Assembly (NCBI GenBank): GCA_964017235.1
Contig: OZ024934.1
Span: forward strand, 60,399,365-60,463,364
Direction of reading: 5' to 3'
Source: Sabellastarte sp. h YS-2021
Taxonomy: Eukaryota; Annelida; Polychaeta; Sabellida; Sabellidae
DNA length: 64,000 bases
Shown here: positions 12,101 to 20,776 of the stretch, one piece after another
Position numbering within the stretch: the stretch's first letter is position 1
Layout: each line of letters begins with the position of its first letter
The notes under the pieces: model-generated
What the model was told of the DNA's origin: nothing
Database searches by the model: none
The model's input: the letters and a program-made list of their open reading frames with translations, nothing else
Made by a program: the position numbers and the translations under genes

Positions 12101-12259
12101 ACACTTGCAACATTGGGGACATTTGGAACATTTGGAGCAGAAACAAAGTGACCGACAAAAGAAGCACTTTTCACACACTTTATTTGACTTTTGATCTTTG
12201 ATTTTGGCCTTACGTCTTTCTTTTGTGACTGCCACCTTGTTACAGTAGGTACACGACAT
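9161..12259 (-). CDS. DIRS tyrosine recombinase frame (with Cys-rich N-terminus)
   Basis: The ATG-initiated frame is 1032 codons, and it is open back to the TGA that ends ORF1 at 12374-12376. The C-terminal third is a tyrosine recombinase. It has a core-binding segment (TVYEAKWAVFIRWC, then TIDGYRSAIADKLGN) and a catalytic domain with Arg at about 838-839 (SGKRRSEIH), HDVR at 971-974, His-Trp at 996-997 and the likely nucleophile Tyr1007 (QFYL). It would cut and rejoin the circular DNA intermediate at insertion. The N-terminus is packed with CxxC pairs (CEKCFFC, CSKCSKCPQCCKC), a probable zinc-binding module. The middle 600 or so codons lie over the RT gene in another frame. How it is expressed (readthrough, splicing or internal start) cannot be told from the sequence. 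Confidence 0.85.
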   Translation of the reverse strand: MSCTYCNKVAVTKERRKAKIKDQKSNKVCEKCFFCRSLCFCSKCSKCPQCCKCPTSGGTSSEFLGNMGSQRCKPQSSVHFKGGLCSPLQSQTSLGKGSPDSKWLCKPHQRLPLARSCTSSDREKGSREGQGSNLTSLFQQTVHCPKAEPQVAADLGSQYSKSVFMRKNIQNGDSRDNPDLSTTRGVGDIARFQRCLLSHSNSLHIPKIPQVPLSEPVVPVSGTSLWPVNSSHGVHGCGQRGQVNGSVTGYKNPPVPRRLVDSSPYQRILPPGNPVPPSPLPGVGLDGKHAKVRTGTPTSLRLRRLPVRPTQRSSQAYSKPLGSPSTKDNSAFTDQILPSENFHVSYRSSHCDRKTGAPRQTAHETYSVAPQEALESPRISGKGDPNSEVSPPVPAVVDPRGKCPKGSALTPPATRSSNLYRRLKRRLGCSLRRLHSKRYLVSARKQVAHKLLRTKSRVVSTKKIPTFSARKGRPDCHRQHYGCSIHQQGRRYEVRLTLCPSLAAPMLVQPQSNSTEGQTHSRPSECNCRQIVSPKAGHSDGVVPPSRDLRPPLSNLAFSPSGHVCNKVQLQASSICVPNSRPKGLVSGCSDIVLGGPGHVPLPPSVSDGEGGQQAVRSLVSQSNPDCPGMAQHALVLGPSGTVCEGSSMSSTPSRSSDPTFQQGTSQGSDKPKSPCLAPRAQTIKEQGFSSPVASRIEAPQRRSTRTVYEAKWAVFIRWCQTSQVDFRNPSIKQIADFLLHLFQEKNLQPSTIDGYRSAIADKLGNTSINVGKDDNLTRLLDSFHRDRPKGRRGVPAWNLSLVLHQLTKAPFEPLRKASLKHLTFKTVFLLALASGKRRSEIHAWLNKNIRHQADWSKVSLYPSPSFLAKNHLAKEGPECVAPVVIPALAPTLDKSLKEDRSLCPVRALRYYLDKTQNLRTGKELVFVSFKQGFDRDISPATISSWIKQTVVLCYDLSDQESLTLHQVKAHDVRAFAASKAFQGGISLDQILAACHWKSHNTFTQFYLKDVAWADKELFHLGPVVAAQQIHH

Positions 12260-12465
12260 ACAACATGATAAGAAACATTTGTTGGAACAGATACAAAAGA
12301 GTTTCTTGTTACGACACTTTTCACAGAACTGACTGGCCGGGCCACCGGCACCGGACTTGACTTGCAGTAATTGTCATTTATACTGTGTCTTCTCATGAGC
12401 CATCTTGGTACCACGTCCGGGCTGACCACCCCGGCCTCTGCCCCGGCCTCTATTGCGGGAACCAA
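10063..12465 (-). CDS. DIRS reverse transcriptase / RNase H
   Basis: The 800-codon frame overlaps ORF1 by 92 nt in the +1 frame. The reverse transcriptase spans about residues 160-400: motif A SLDFSDAYF with Asp260, a FGLSTAP turn, and the catalytic YLDD at 324-327. RNase H follows at about 485-600, with Asp490 (FTDAS), Glu522 (FLELKA), Asp547 (TDNTT), and the His/Asp pair near 588 and 598. The block PLVDMFATRYN...PDPKAWSVDAL after it is typical of DIRS/Ngaro proteins. No methyltransferase domain follows. The first 110 or so residues overlap the Cys-rich segment of the other frame and look non-coding in this frame, so the real start may be by frameshift from ORF1 or the Cys-rich frame. Confidence 0.9.
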   Translation of the reverse strand: MVPAIEAGAEAGVVSPDVVPRWLMRRHSINDNYCKSSPVPVARPVSSVKSVVTRNSFVSVPTNVSYHVVCRVPTVTRWQSQKKDVRPKSKIKSQIKCVKSASFVGHFVSAPNVPNVPNVASVQPVGGRLQSFWEIWAHKGANPKVVSILKEGYVLPFKVRPPLVRDPLIVSGYANPIRDSHLQEAVQALIEKKAVERVRVQTSLAFFNRLFIVPKPNHKWRPILDLSTLNQFLCVKTFKMETPETIRTSLQQEEWVTSLDFSDAYFHIPIHFTSRKFLRFHFQNQSYQFRALPFGLSTAPMEFTGVVKEVKLMAQSQGIRIHQYLDDWLIPAPTKESCHQGTQSLLALCQELGWMVNMQKSELEPQQVFDFVGYQYDLLNGVVRPTQNRWEALQQKITVLLQTRYCRVRTFMSLIGLLTATEKQVPLGRLHMRPIQWHLKKHWRVPESLEKEIPIPRSLHQYLQWWTQEENVLKGQPLHPLRHAVQIFTDASKEGWGAHLGDFTASGTWSVPESKLHINFLELKAVLLALKRFQHLVQGKVVLIATDNTTVVAYINKEGGMRSGSLCALLWRLLCWCNLNQIVLKARHIPGRLNVIADKLSRQKQVIQTEWSLHQETFDLLCQTWHSPLVDMFATRYNCKLVQFVSPIPDPKAWSVDALTLSWEDLDMYLFPPVSLMGKVVSKLSDHWYRRAILIAPGWPNMPWFWDLVELSARVPLCLPHHPDLVTQPFNKARHRDLTNLNLHAWLLEPRQSRSRGSLAQWRQELRRLKDVQPEQSTKRSGPFLSDGAKQVRWTSGTHL

Positions 12466-14377
12466 ACGCTTTCCAAGCTGGTAGTTCCTTTCCGGCTTGA
12501 GAAGTTGTTTTAGCAGTGTCTTGAGGTTTCCAACCAGTACTGTAGGGTTGGTATCTCTGTTTTCTGCCTCTACCGGCGAACCCCCCGCGGCCCGGGCCGG
12601 GCTGGGAAGTACGTCGGGAAGCTTCTAATTGGTTTATTTCATCCTCAGCTTTTCTAATAGCAGCATCTGGAAATAACCCATATCCATTCAGGGGGCAATT
12701 TCTCAAGGAGTTGAAAGTGTCTGGTTTAATCCCCGGTTTCACAGCTTCCAAGTATGAATCCCTACGGAGTAGGGTCAAATTCGCCATCTGCACAAATGTA
12801 AAGTCTGCCAAATGTTGTAGAGATTTACCCATGGCGAAACTGACATTCTGGTTAAATGAGGATAAATATAAAAGTTCATCCAATGCACCTTGAGCTTTGA
12901 CAGAGGACTTGCCTTTCTTAAGTTCACTTTGTAAAATATGCAATTGTTCTTGGAAGGCATCCTGTATTTTGGTAATACAGCGATTAAACCCCGCTGACTG
13001 GTTGCAAATATATGAAGACTCTTTTGCTGCTTTCTCCCACTTACGCATAGTGTCTTGTGATAGTGGGCGGGATGGAGGCTGAGGCGATGTAGAAGATATG
13101 GTTGAAATCCTGGGGAATGAACTATTGATCTTCGCCGCATCATTTGGCCAAGAATTCACCGATTTACCCGGCCTAGTTGGATCTGTAGGCTCCGCCGGGT
13201 GTATCCCATACCATCTGTTCTGGGATTTGGGGGGTCTGAGGAATTGGTCCACATGCAGGCCACCTGGATCACTAGATTTTGAAGGATATCCTTCTATCAG
13301 AACAAGGTTTAGAGTTTCTAGTTTTCGGCACAACCAATCTTCCGGTGGAAGATCCACAGAAATCTTTCCCACAGGCTGAGAACGGTGACCTGCCCAAGGA
13401 TTATCAGTGCGGGATTGCGGAGAAAACTCCAGGTCAGGAATGTGTGTCCATCCCATGAACGCGCGGACGCCTCTCACAGTCTCGCGGTAATTTTGATCTT
13501 CACTGAGGACCCGGTCCGGGTCTGAGGTTTCCAGGTCTGGGGATTCCTCTGCGTCAGATAACTCACCCTCTTCAAATGTTTCCTGAGGATTGACATCGCG
13601 GAAGGTGACCGGCCCGGAGCCGGAAGAAGGATGTTGAAATGCAGATTGAGAGGAAGCAGACATAGCAGCTGACGAAACAGTAGCCACCGGAGCAGGGTGT
13701 TTAAACATAGGTTCTGCTTCCGGGTAGAGGTTTTGAAGTGGAGATTGTCTGTCAGCAAAGGAAACATCCTGATCTCTAGGCTCATCCGGGCCAACAGCCG
13801 GGCCGGCTGGGCCGGAAGAAGCCGAAGTAGAGACAAAAAAGGGTGTCTGGGAAAGAGCACCTGCTGGAGCAGCATGAGAGATCAGTACTTTGACCAGAGA
13901 AAATGTTGGATTTTGTTGCACAGAAGGTGAGGAGCGATGTCCTAAAGTAATAAGTGCCTCAAGCCTGGCCATATGAGTGGCCCACTTTTCATCCAGTTCT
14001 TGAAGATCTTTCTTAAACTGAGGCACAGGAAGGGACAAATCCGGAGCAGAAGAAACAGAAACAGCAGGTTCTTGTTCTGGCTGGGTATCAAGTACTACCA
14101 CAGAAGACGGATCGACTAACACCTCCTTTGCTTTAGCCTTTTCCTTTCTGAGTTTATAGGTAGGAGTACTTAACTTGAGCACTTGCTCCGGGGTAAGGAC
14201 ACTGCAAAAGTCACACTGCAGATTTTGAACACAAGGGTCATCACCTTGTCCTTTCTCGCGACAACGCGCACACCTACTATGTTTGTCAAATGAAGCCATA
14301 ATATGGCCACACGCACCCTTTTTCTGTCCTGGAGATGCCATGATAGAAAAGTCAACTAATGGCAACAATTCCGACAC
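12374..14377 (-). CDS. DIRS ORF1, gag-like protein
   Basis: 667 codons from the first ATG; a second in-frame ATG (MASPGQKKG) lies 12 codons on and is an equally good start. Near the N-terminus is a Cys/His cluster (CGH, HSRCARC, DPC, CDFC) of the kind seen in DIRS gag proteins and probably zinc-binding. The middle is Ser/Pro-rich and acidic. Residues about 460-600 are predicted-helical in character and may be the capsid-like part. The C-terminus is RGG-rich (GRGGFAGRGRKQR, RGRGRGRGG), fitting RNA or single-strand DNA binding. It ends in a single TGA, after which the same frame stays open to 9161. Confidence 0.85.
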   Translation of the reverse strand: MSELLPLVDFSIMASPGQKKGACGHIMASFDKHSRCARCREKGQGDDPCVQNLQCDFCSVLTPEQVLKLSTPTYKLRKEKAKAKEVLVDPSSVVVLDTQPEQEPAVSVSSAPDLSLPVPQFKKDLQELDEKWATHMARLEALITLGHRSSPSVQQNPTFSLVKVLISHAAPAGALSQTPFFVSTSASSGPAGPAVGPDEPRDQDVSFADRQSPLQNLYPEAEPMFKHPAPVATVSSAAMSASSQSAFQHPSSGSGPVTFRDVNPQETFEEGELSDAEESPDLETSDPDRVLSEDQNYRETVRGVRAFMGWTHIPDLEFSPQSRTDNPWAGHRSQPVGKISVDLPPEDWLCRKLETLNLVLIEGYPSKSSDPGGLHVDQFLRPPKSQNRWYGIHPAEPTDPTRPGKSVNSWPNDAAKINSSFPRISTISSTSPQPPSRPLSQDTMRKWEKAAKESSYICNQSAGFNRCITKIQDAFQEQLHILQSELKKGKSSVKAQGALDELLYLSSFNQNVSFAMGKSLQHLADFTFVQMANLTLLRRDSYLEAVKPGIKPDTFNSLRNCPLNGYGLFPDAAIRKAEDEINQLEASRRTSQPGPGRGGFAGRGRKQRYQPYSTGWKPQDTAKTTSQAGKELPAWKAFGSRNRGRGRGRGGQPGRGTKMAHEKTQYK

Positions 14378-14455
14378 AAATTAAACAGATATAACACAAA
14401 TATAAAACTAAAAGGTTCACAGATAAAAATCCACAACTTTAAATATCGCGCCAAA

Positions 14456-14627
14456 CGAAAAAGATGCTATGACGTCACGTCCCTCTGGCGAGTGAGGCAG
14501 GAACTAGGCCACCTGGCGAGTGGATTGTAGTGTGCCGGTCCTGCCGGGGGTGAAACCCGGGACGTCTTTTTCTTTCGTTTGGCGGGACCGGCTGGCGCCG
14601 GGCTATAGCTATCGTCTGGTAGGTAAG
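14456..14627. repeat. DIRS inverted terminal repeat, 5' copy
   Basis: 172 bp identical in reverse complement to 8484-8655. It lies about 80 nt upstream of ORF1 and so should hold the promoter. The unique 5' terminal extension (14628-14646) is repeated in the internal complementary region. Confidence 0.92.
14470..14477. promoter_or_regulatory. CRE-like palindrome in the DIRS 5' repeat
   Basis: TGACGTCA is the full consensus cAMP-response element (CREB/ATF site). It is 93-100 nt upstream of the first ORF1 ATG, a typical promoter-proximal spacing. The same octamer is present in the 3' repeat at 8634-8641. Function is inferred. Confidence 0.5.
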
Positions 14628-14646
14628 ATGTATTAACGCAATGAAA

Positions 14647-15772
14647 CTGTAATTTCACGACGTTATAGCTGACCCAAAAGTAGGTGAACAACATATTTTA
14701 ACAAAATACTCCAAATGCACTATTTTTCAAGTTACAAATCATTTACTCAACAGTCAGTACCTGAAAATAGCTATTGCTGTGCCATGAGCTACAGGTCTGT
14801 AATTTCACTATGTTATAGCTGACCCAAAAGTAGCTGAATAACATATTTACACAAATTTCTGTAAATGCAATAGTTTTCCAATTACAACTGATTTACTCAA
14901 CAGTGTGAACTTCAAAGTAGCTATTACTCAGCTATGCAATGAGCCACAGGTCTGGAACTTCACTATGTTATAGCTGATCCCAAAATAGGTGAATAACATA
15001 TTGAAACAAAATACTCTAAATGTAATACTTTTGAAGTTATAAGTAATTTACTCAACAGTGATAACCTAAAAGTAGCTATTACTCAGCTATGCCATGAGCT
15101 ACAGGTCTGAAATTTTACTATGTTATAGCTGACCCAAAAGTAGCTGAATAACATATTTATACAAAATTGTGTAAATGCAATAGTTTTCAAGTTACAAGTG
15201 ATTTTACTCATGATTGAAGTTACTGAAAAGCCCAAAAGTAGCTATTACTCACTTAGCTATTGAAACAGACACCCAAGTTACTCACCATGTTGTAGCTATG
15301 AAAAAAGTATCTGAATAACATATTTTAACAAAATGCTCTAAATGCAACACTTTTCAAGTTATAAGTGATTTGGTGCATGATTTCATGAATTTTAATGCAT
15401 TTTAGACATTTTTGTCTACCACAGGCCTAATTTAGACATAAAGCCTACCAAAAAGATAGGGTGGCGAGTCCTCTAGCATACCAAGCCACCTGTCAAATAT
15501 GAAAGAAATCTGGAAAGAAATGTGGACTGTAGGTTGCTAACAAGCAATATTCCACATTTTAGACATTTTTGTCTACCACAGGCCTAATTTAGACATAAAG
15601 CCTACCAAAAAGATAGGGTGGCGAGTCCTCTACCATATCAAGCCACCTGCCAAATATGAAAGAAATCCGGAAAGAAATGTGGACTGTAGGTCGCTAACAA
15701 GAAATCTCTGCGGACGCGGACGACAACGATGATGAATCCATAGTATCCCCGCTTTGCGTCGGGGATACAATA
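14647..15772. repeat. Family D tandem repeats and right terminus, right of the DIRS insertion
   Basis: D monomers of about 155 bp resume here and run to about 15390. A two-copy repeat of about 140 bp follows (about 15395-15700, GACATTTTTGTCTACCACAGG and GATAGGGTGGCGAGTCCTC). The right end is a CGGACGCGGACGACAACG tract and a hairpin at about 15740-15763 with stem GTATCCCCG/CGGGGATAC. This terminus has the same design as the ends of families A and H. Confidence 0.7.
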
Positions 15773-15836
15773 AATCCTAAAATGGCACTCTCAAACTACT
15801 TATATTCTGTTTTTCATATTTAAAAAGTTGGCTAGT

Positions 15837-16045
15837 TTTTACTTTACCGGTACAAGATATGGGCAATAATATAATTCCACATTTTTAGCAATTCCATCCT
15901 TTTGTTTTTATTGTAATACACAAGAATACTATACATGGGGGTTGGGGCTTGCCCCCATTTATTACTTTGTTAATTTAATTTCATATTTCCTTGACAATTT
16001 CCTGCAATTATCAAATATGGCAGATCCCGTACCGGTAAAGTAAAA
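15837..16045. mobile_element. Short element with 17-bp perfect inverted repeats
   Basis: TTTTACTTTACCGGTAC at 15837-15853 is repeated exactly inverted at 16029-16045, about 210 bp end to end, with AT-rich contents and no ORF. This is MITE-like. I cannot name the superfamily, and no clear target duplication is visible. Confidence 0.55.
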
Positions 16046-16433
16046 TTGCCCCAAAAAGTTAATCACAAAATTAATTTACTGGATAATTGATTTGAATTAC
16101 TACAATAAAATCTGTAAATATCCAGTAACTATACAGGAAGAGGTCTACTTTTCACTCTTTACGCACAATGTGCTACAGCTGTGTGACATATCAAGTTGTT
16201 TATACAGTCTTCTCATTAAACTCTTTAAATATAATACCCATGTATAAACTTTTTTTTTAAATCATGTAAATTTTTAAAGTTTGAAGTGAGAACAGCTGTT
16301 GTCTTTTTTTTAGTAGAGGGTTATTAAAAGTTGTACAGCCCTCTGACCTGTTATAGCCCTTCCATAATGGTATTTCTAACATATTATATAAAGGAAGTTT
16401 TTATAAAACGACAAGTTTTTGCAGGTGCCAATT
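16046..16433. other. Unique intron sequence
   Basis: AT-rich intron. No gene or repeat is recognised. Confidence 0.4.
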
Positions 16434-19400
16434 CCAAAACAAGAGGAGAGTGCCCGTGAACGGGCACTGTGTCAGCTGACTGAATGTTTTTGATTTGTGA
16501 TGGTGATAATGAGAGGAATGCATAATTATCAGGGAAAGGGCTGTACAGAAATACAGTAAATGGTAACTGAACAGCATGTTCGAAAGATATTCCGAAGCTG
16601 ACAGAAGAAAAGGACAAAAAAGTTGTGCCCTGCAAATGGTATTATGAAATAAAGTAACAAGGTAATTGTTTAAGTGTAAAAAGTAGGTTAAAAATATTTA
16701 AAGAAATACTATAAATGCAATATCCTCGTTCGACCATGAAGAAGGGGTCCAAAGGTCAAATCTGACCATACCAAAAGATTCCCAGCCAAAGAATTTAGGA
16801 TGGTTTACCATCCCAAACCTCTCGGACCAATAATAAGTGAGTCATAGGCACTTTTTAAGTTTGGCTATCCTTGTTTGACCTTGACGGAGGGGTCCAAGGT
16901 CAAATCCGACCACACAAAAAAATTCCCAGCCCATGATTTCCTGTAGCTTGTTTACCATCCCAAACCTGTAGGACCAATAATAAGCGAGTTCTAAGCAATT
17001 GTAAGTTTGGCTATCCTCAATTGACCTTGAAGGAGGGGTCCCAGATCAAATCTGACCACACCAAAAGAATCCCAGCCCATGATTTCCTATATGTTGGTTT
17101 ACCATCCCAAACCTCCAAGACCAATAATACGCGAGTTATAAGCACTTTAAGTTTGGCTATCTTCGTTTGACTTGGAAGGAGGGGTCTAAGGTGAAATCCG
17201 ACCACACCAAAAGATTCCCAGCCCATGATTTTCTATAGGTTGGTTTTCCATTCCAAACCTCTAGGACCAATAATAAGCGAGTTATAAGCACTTTTAAGTT
17301 TGGCTATCCTCATTTGACCTTGAAGGAGGGGTCCAAGGTGAAATCCGACCACACCAAAAAATTCCCAGCTCATGATTTTCTATAGGTTGGTTTTCATTCC
17401 AAACCTCTAGGACCAATAATAAGCGAGTTATAAGCACTTTTATGTTTGGCTATCCTCATTTGACCTTGAAGGAGGGTTCCAAGGTCAAATCGGACTATAT
17501 TAACAGATTCCCAGCCCATGATTTCCTACAGGTTGGATACAATGATTTACTCAACAGTGAGAACCTGAAAGAAGCTATTGCTCAGCTATGCCATGACATA
17601 GAGGTCTGCAATTTCACTATGTTATAGCTGACCAAAACGTCTGTGAATAACATATTTAACAAAATACTCTAAATGTAATAGTTTTCAAGTTACAACTGAT
17701 TTACTCAAGAGTGAGAACCTCAAAGTAACTATTACTCAGCTATGCAATGAGCTACAAGTCTGAATTTTTGCTCTGTTATAGCTGACCTAAAAGTAGGTGA
17801 ACAACATATTTAAGCAAAATACTGTAAATGCAATAGTTTTCAAGTTACAACTGATTTACTCAATAGTGAGAACCTGAAAATAGCTATTGCTCCACTATGC
17901 CATGAGCTATAGGTCTGTAATTTCACTATGTTATAGCTAACCCAAAAGTAGGAGAACAATATATTTTAACAAAATACTCCAAATGCAATATTTTTCAAGT
18001 TATAGCCGATTTACTCAACAGTCAGTGCCTGAGAATAGCTATTGCTCAGTTGTGCCATGAGCTACAGGTCTGTAATTTCACTATGTTATAGCTGACCCAA
18101 AAGTAGCTGAATAACATATTTGCACAAATAAGGCAATAGTTTTCCAATTACAACTGATTTACTCAACAGTGAGAACTTCAAAGTAGCTATTACTCAGCTA
18201 TGCAATGAGCCACAGGTCTGGAACTTCACTATGTTATAGCTGACCCCAAAATAGGTGAATAACATATGAAACAAAATACTCTAAATGCAATAGTTTCCAA
18301 GTTATAAGTGATTTACTCAACAGTGATAACCTAAAAGTAGCTATTACTCAGCTATGCCATGAGCTACAGGTCTGAAATTTTACTATGTTATAGCTGACCC
18401 AAAAGTAGCTGAATAACATATTTATACTAAATTCTCTAAATGCAATAGTTTTCAAATTATAAGTGATTTACTCAACATTGAGAACTTCAAAGTAGCTATT
18501 ACTCAGCTATGCAATGAGTCACAGGTCTGGAACTTCACTATGTTATAGCTGACCCCAAAATAGGTGAATAACATATTGAAACAAAATACTCTAAATGCAA
18601 TAATTTCCAAGTTATAAGCGATTTACTCAACAGTGATAACCTCAAAGTAGCTATTACTCAGCTATGCCATGAGCTACAGGTCTGAAATTTTACTATGTTA
18701 TAGCTGACCCAAAAGTAGGTGAACAACATATTTAAGCAAAATACTGTTCATGCAATAGTTTTCAAGTTACAACTGATTTACTCAATAGTGATGACCTAAA
18801 AGTAGCTATTACTCAGCTATGCCATGAGCTACAGGTCTGAAATTTTACTATGTTATAGCTGACCCAAAAGTAGCTGAATAACATATTTATACTAAATTCT
18901 CTAAATGCAATAGTTTTGCAATTACAACTGATTTACTCAATAGTGAGAACCTCAAAGTAGTTATTACTCAGCTATGCAATGAGCTACAGGTCTGAAATTT
19001 TACTATGTTATAGCTGACCCAAAAGTAGGTGAACAACATATTTAAGCAAAATACTGTAAATGCAATAGTTTTGAAGTTACAACTGATTTACTCAATAGTG
19101 ATGACCTAAAAGTAGCTATTACTCAGCTATGCCATGAGCTACAGGTCTGAAATTTTACTATGTTATAGCTGACCCAAAAGTAGCTGAATAACATATTTAT
19201 ACGAAATTCTCTAAATGCAATAGTTTTCCAATTACAACTGATTTACTCAATAGTGAGAACTTCAAAGTAGCTATTACTCAGCTATGCCATGACCTACAGA
19301 TCTGAAATTTCACTATGTTATAGCTGGCCCAAAAGTAGCTGAATAACATATTTATACCAAATTCTCTAAATGCAATAGGTTTTAAGTTACAAGTGATTTA

Positions 19401-20411
19401 CTCAATAGTGAGAACTTCAAAGTAGCTATTACTCAGCTATGCAATGAGCCACAGATCTGAAACTTCACTATGTTATAGCTGATCCCAAAATAGGTGAATA
19501 ACATATTGAAACAAAATACTGTAAATGCAATAGTTTCCAAGTTATAAGCGATTTACTCAATAGTGATAACCTAAAAGTAGCTATTACTCAGCTATGCCAT
19601 GAGCTACAGGTCTGAAATTTTACTATGTTATAGCTGACCCAAAAGTAGCTGAATAACATATTTATACGAAATTCTCTAAATGCAATAGTTTTGAAGTTAT
19701 AAGCGATTTACTCAACAGTGATAACCTAAAAGTAGCTATTACTCAGCTATGCCATGAGCTACAGGTCTAAAATTTTACTATGTTATAGCTGACCCAAAAG
19801 TAGCTGAATAACATATTTATACGAAATTCTCTAAATGCAATAGTTTTTAAGTTACAAGTGATTTTACTCATGATGGAAGTTACTGAAAAGCCCAAAAGTA
19901 GCTATTACTGACTGAGACAGGCACCCAACTTACTCACCATATTGTAGCTATGAAAAAAGTAGCTGAATAACATATTTTAACAAAATGCTCTAAATGCAAC
20001 ACTTTTCAAGTTATAAATGATTTTGTGCATGATTTCATGAATTTTAATGCATTAAAAATTATTAAAAAAATTTATTTAAAAAAAAGTAAGACAGATCCAG
20101 GTCTCATACTCACACAAGAGAATCTACCTGTGGCCTAGTACATATATGCAAGATATGAGAGAAATCCCTGCAATAGTCACTGAGAAAATTGTGATTAAGT
20201 GTTGAAATTTTCACACTTTTGGTGGGGGTACCCCCCTTGTAATGTCTCTAGCAAACAGACGAACAGACAGATTTGCATGCCTTGAACAATTTTTCATCCT
20301 CGATAGATAAGGTATCTTTTAAAAAAAACAGCACGTATCTAGGCCTTGTAGTTTTGGAGGAGAAGTTGTTCACGCGGACGCGTACGCCCACGCCGCAGAG
20401 TGACGACATAA
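16434..20411. mobile_element. Family G array element, copy 1
   Basis: The left end is a perfect hairpin AGTGCCCGTGAACGGGCACT (about 16448-16467) followed by GTGTCAGCTGACTG. Inside are about six family C monomers (16725-17530, about 145 bp each) and then about 16 family D monomers (17530-20050, about 155 bp each). The right end has a CGCGGACGCGTACGCCC tract and stops at GACGACATAAAAA. The terminal hairpin present in copy 2 is missing here. It matches 34073-38070 almost base for base at an offset of 17638. No protein is encoded. Confidence 0.8.
17530..20050. repeat. Tandem array D, ~155-bp monomers, in G copy 1
   Basis: Each unit carries CAAGTTACAACTGATTTACTC, GTAGCTATTACTCAGCTATG, GAGCTACAGGTCTG, TATGTTATAGCTGACCC and AACATATTT. 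Units differ in small, recurring ways (gaataacatatttatac against gaacaacatatttaagc), which suggests partial homogenisation of a few subtypes. Confidence 0.85.
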
Positions 20412-20491
20412 AAAGGGCTAGTCTAAAGGGTCATGTGATGAGACTTTAACCAATAAAATTGTTTATCACTTGCATACTCCTTTCCACTCAC

Positions 20492-20776
20492 ACTATACTG
20501 ATGTGGGGAGTTGTCATCACTGTCACATTCCTCCATCACCACTGCCTTGCTCTTGATGGTACCCGTGCTGGTCCCGCTGACACTGGATGGGATGATGTCA
20601 GAACCACTGCCACCTAAGTGTTTGGGCCGCTTGCCACTCAATGATTCATCTTCAAAGTCTTCATCTTCAGAGTCCTTCCTGCGGCGGCGTACTGACTTGG
20701 GCGGCTTGGATTTAGTGAGTGATTGCTGCTTCCTGCGAATCTCTGGGTCCAAATCTTGACTGAACACATCCTGAGG
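20492..20776 (-). CDS. Host gene exon 8
   Basis: A 285-nt exon, phase 0 at both ends, with acceptor TATTTCCAG and a strong GTGAGT donor after AGT. It encodes PQDVFSQDLDPEIRRKQQ, then basic and acidic low-complexity stretches (KSVRRRRKDSEDEDFEDE) and a Ser-rich tail ending near SPHQYS. KRPK and RRRRK look like nuclear localisation signals. Mixed-charge, Ser-rich linkers like this are usual in chromatin proteins. No folded domain is recognised. Confidence 0.75.

Larger units (their letters stand above)
8443..14646 (-). mobile_element. DIRS-type tyrosine-recombinase retrotransposon, apparently complete
   Basis: The element reads right to left: inverted terminal repeat (14456-14627), gag-like ORF1, overlapping RT/RNase H and tyrosine recombinase frames, an internal complementary region (8711-8808), and the second inverted repeat (8484-8655). 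This combination, with no LTRs and no integrase, is diagnostic of the DIRS order. I see no methyltransferase domain. The two 172-bp terminal repeats are identical by eye and all three frames are long and open, so insertion looks recent. The flanks rejoin to a single family D monomer with no clear target-site duplication, as expected for recombinase-mediated insertion. The element is antisense-neutral to splicing in principle, since it lies in the host gene intron in the same transcriptional direction as the gene. Confidence 0.9.

Noticed and set aside
12711-13930. Several plus-strand ORFs opposite DIRS ORF1, and minus-strand ORFs at 12775-13143 and 13474-13875
   Set aside because: They are shadows of the gag frame with no recognisable content.
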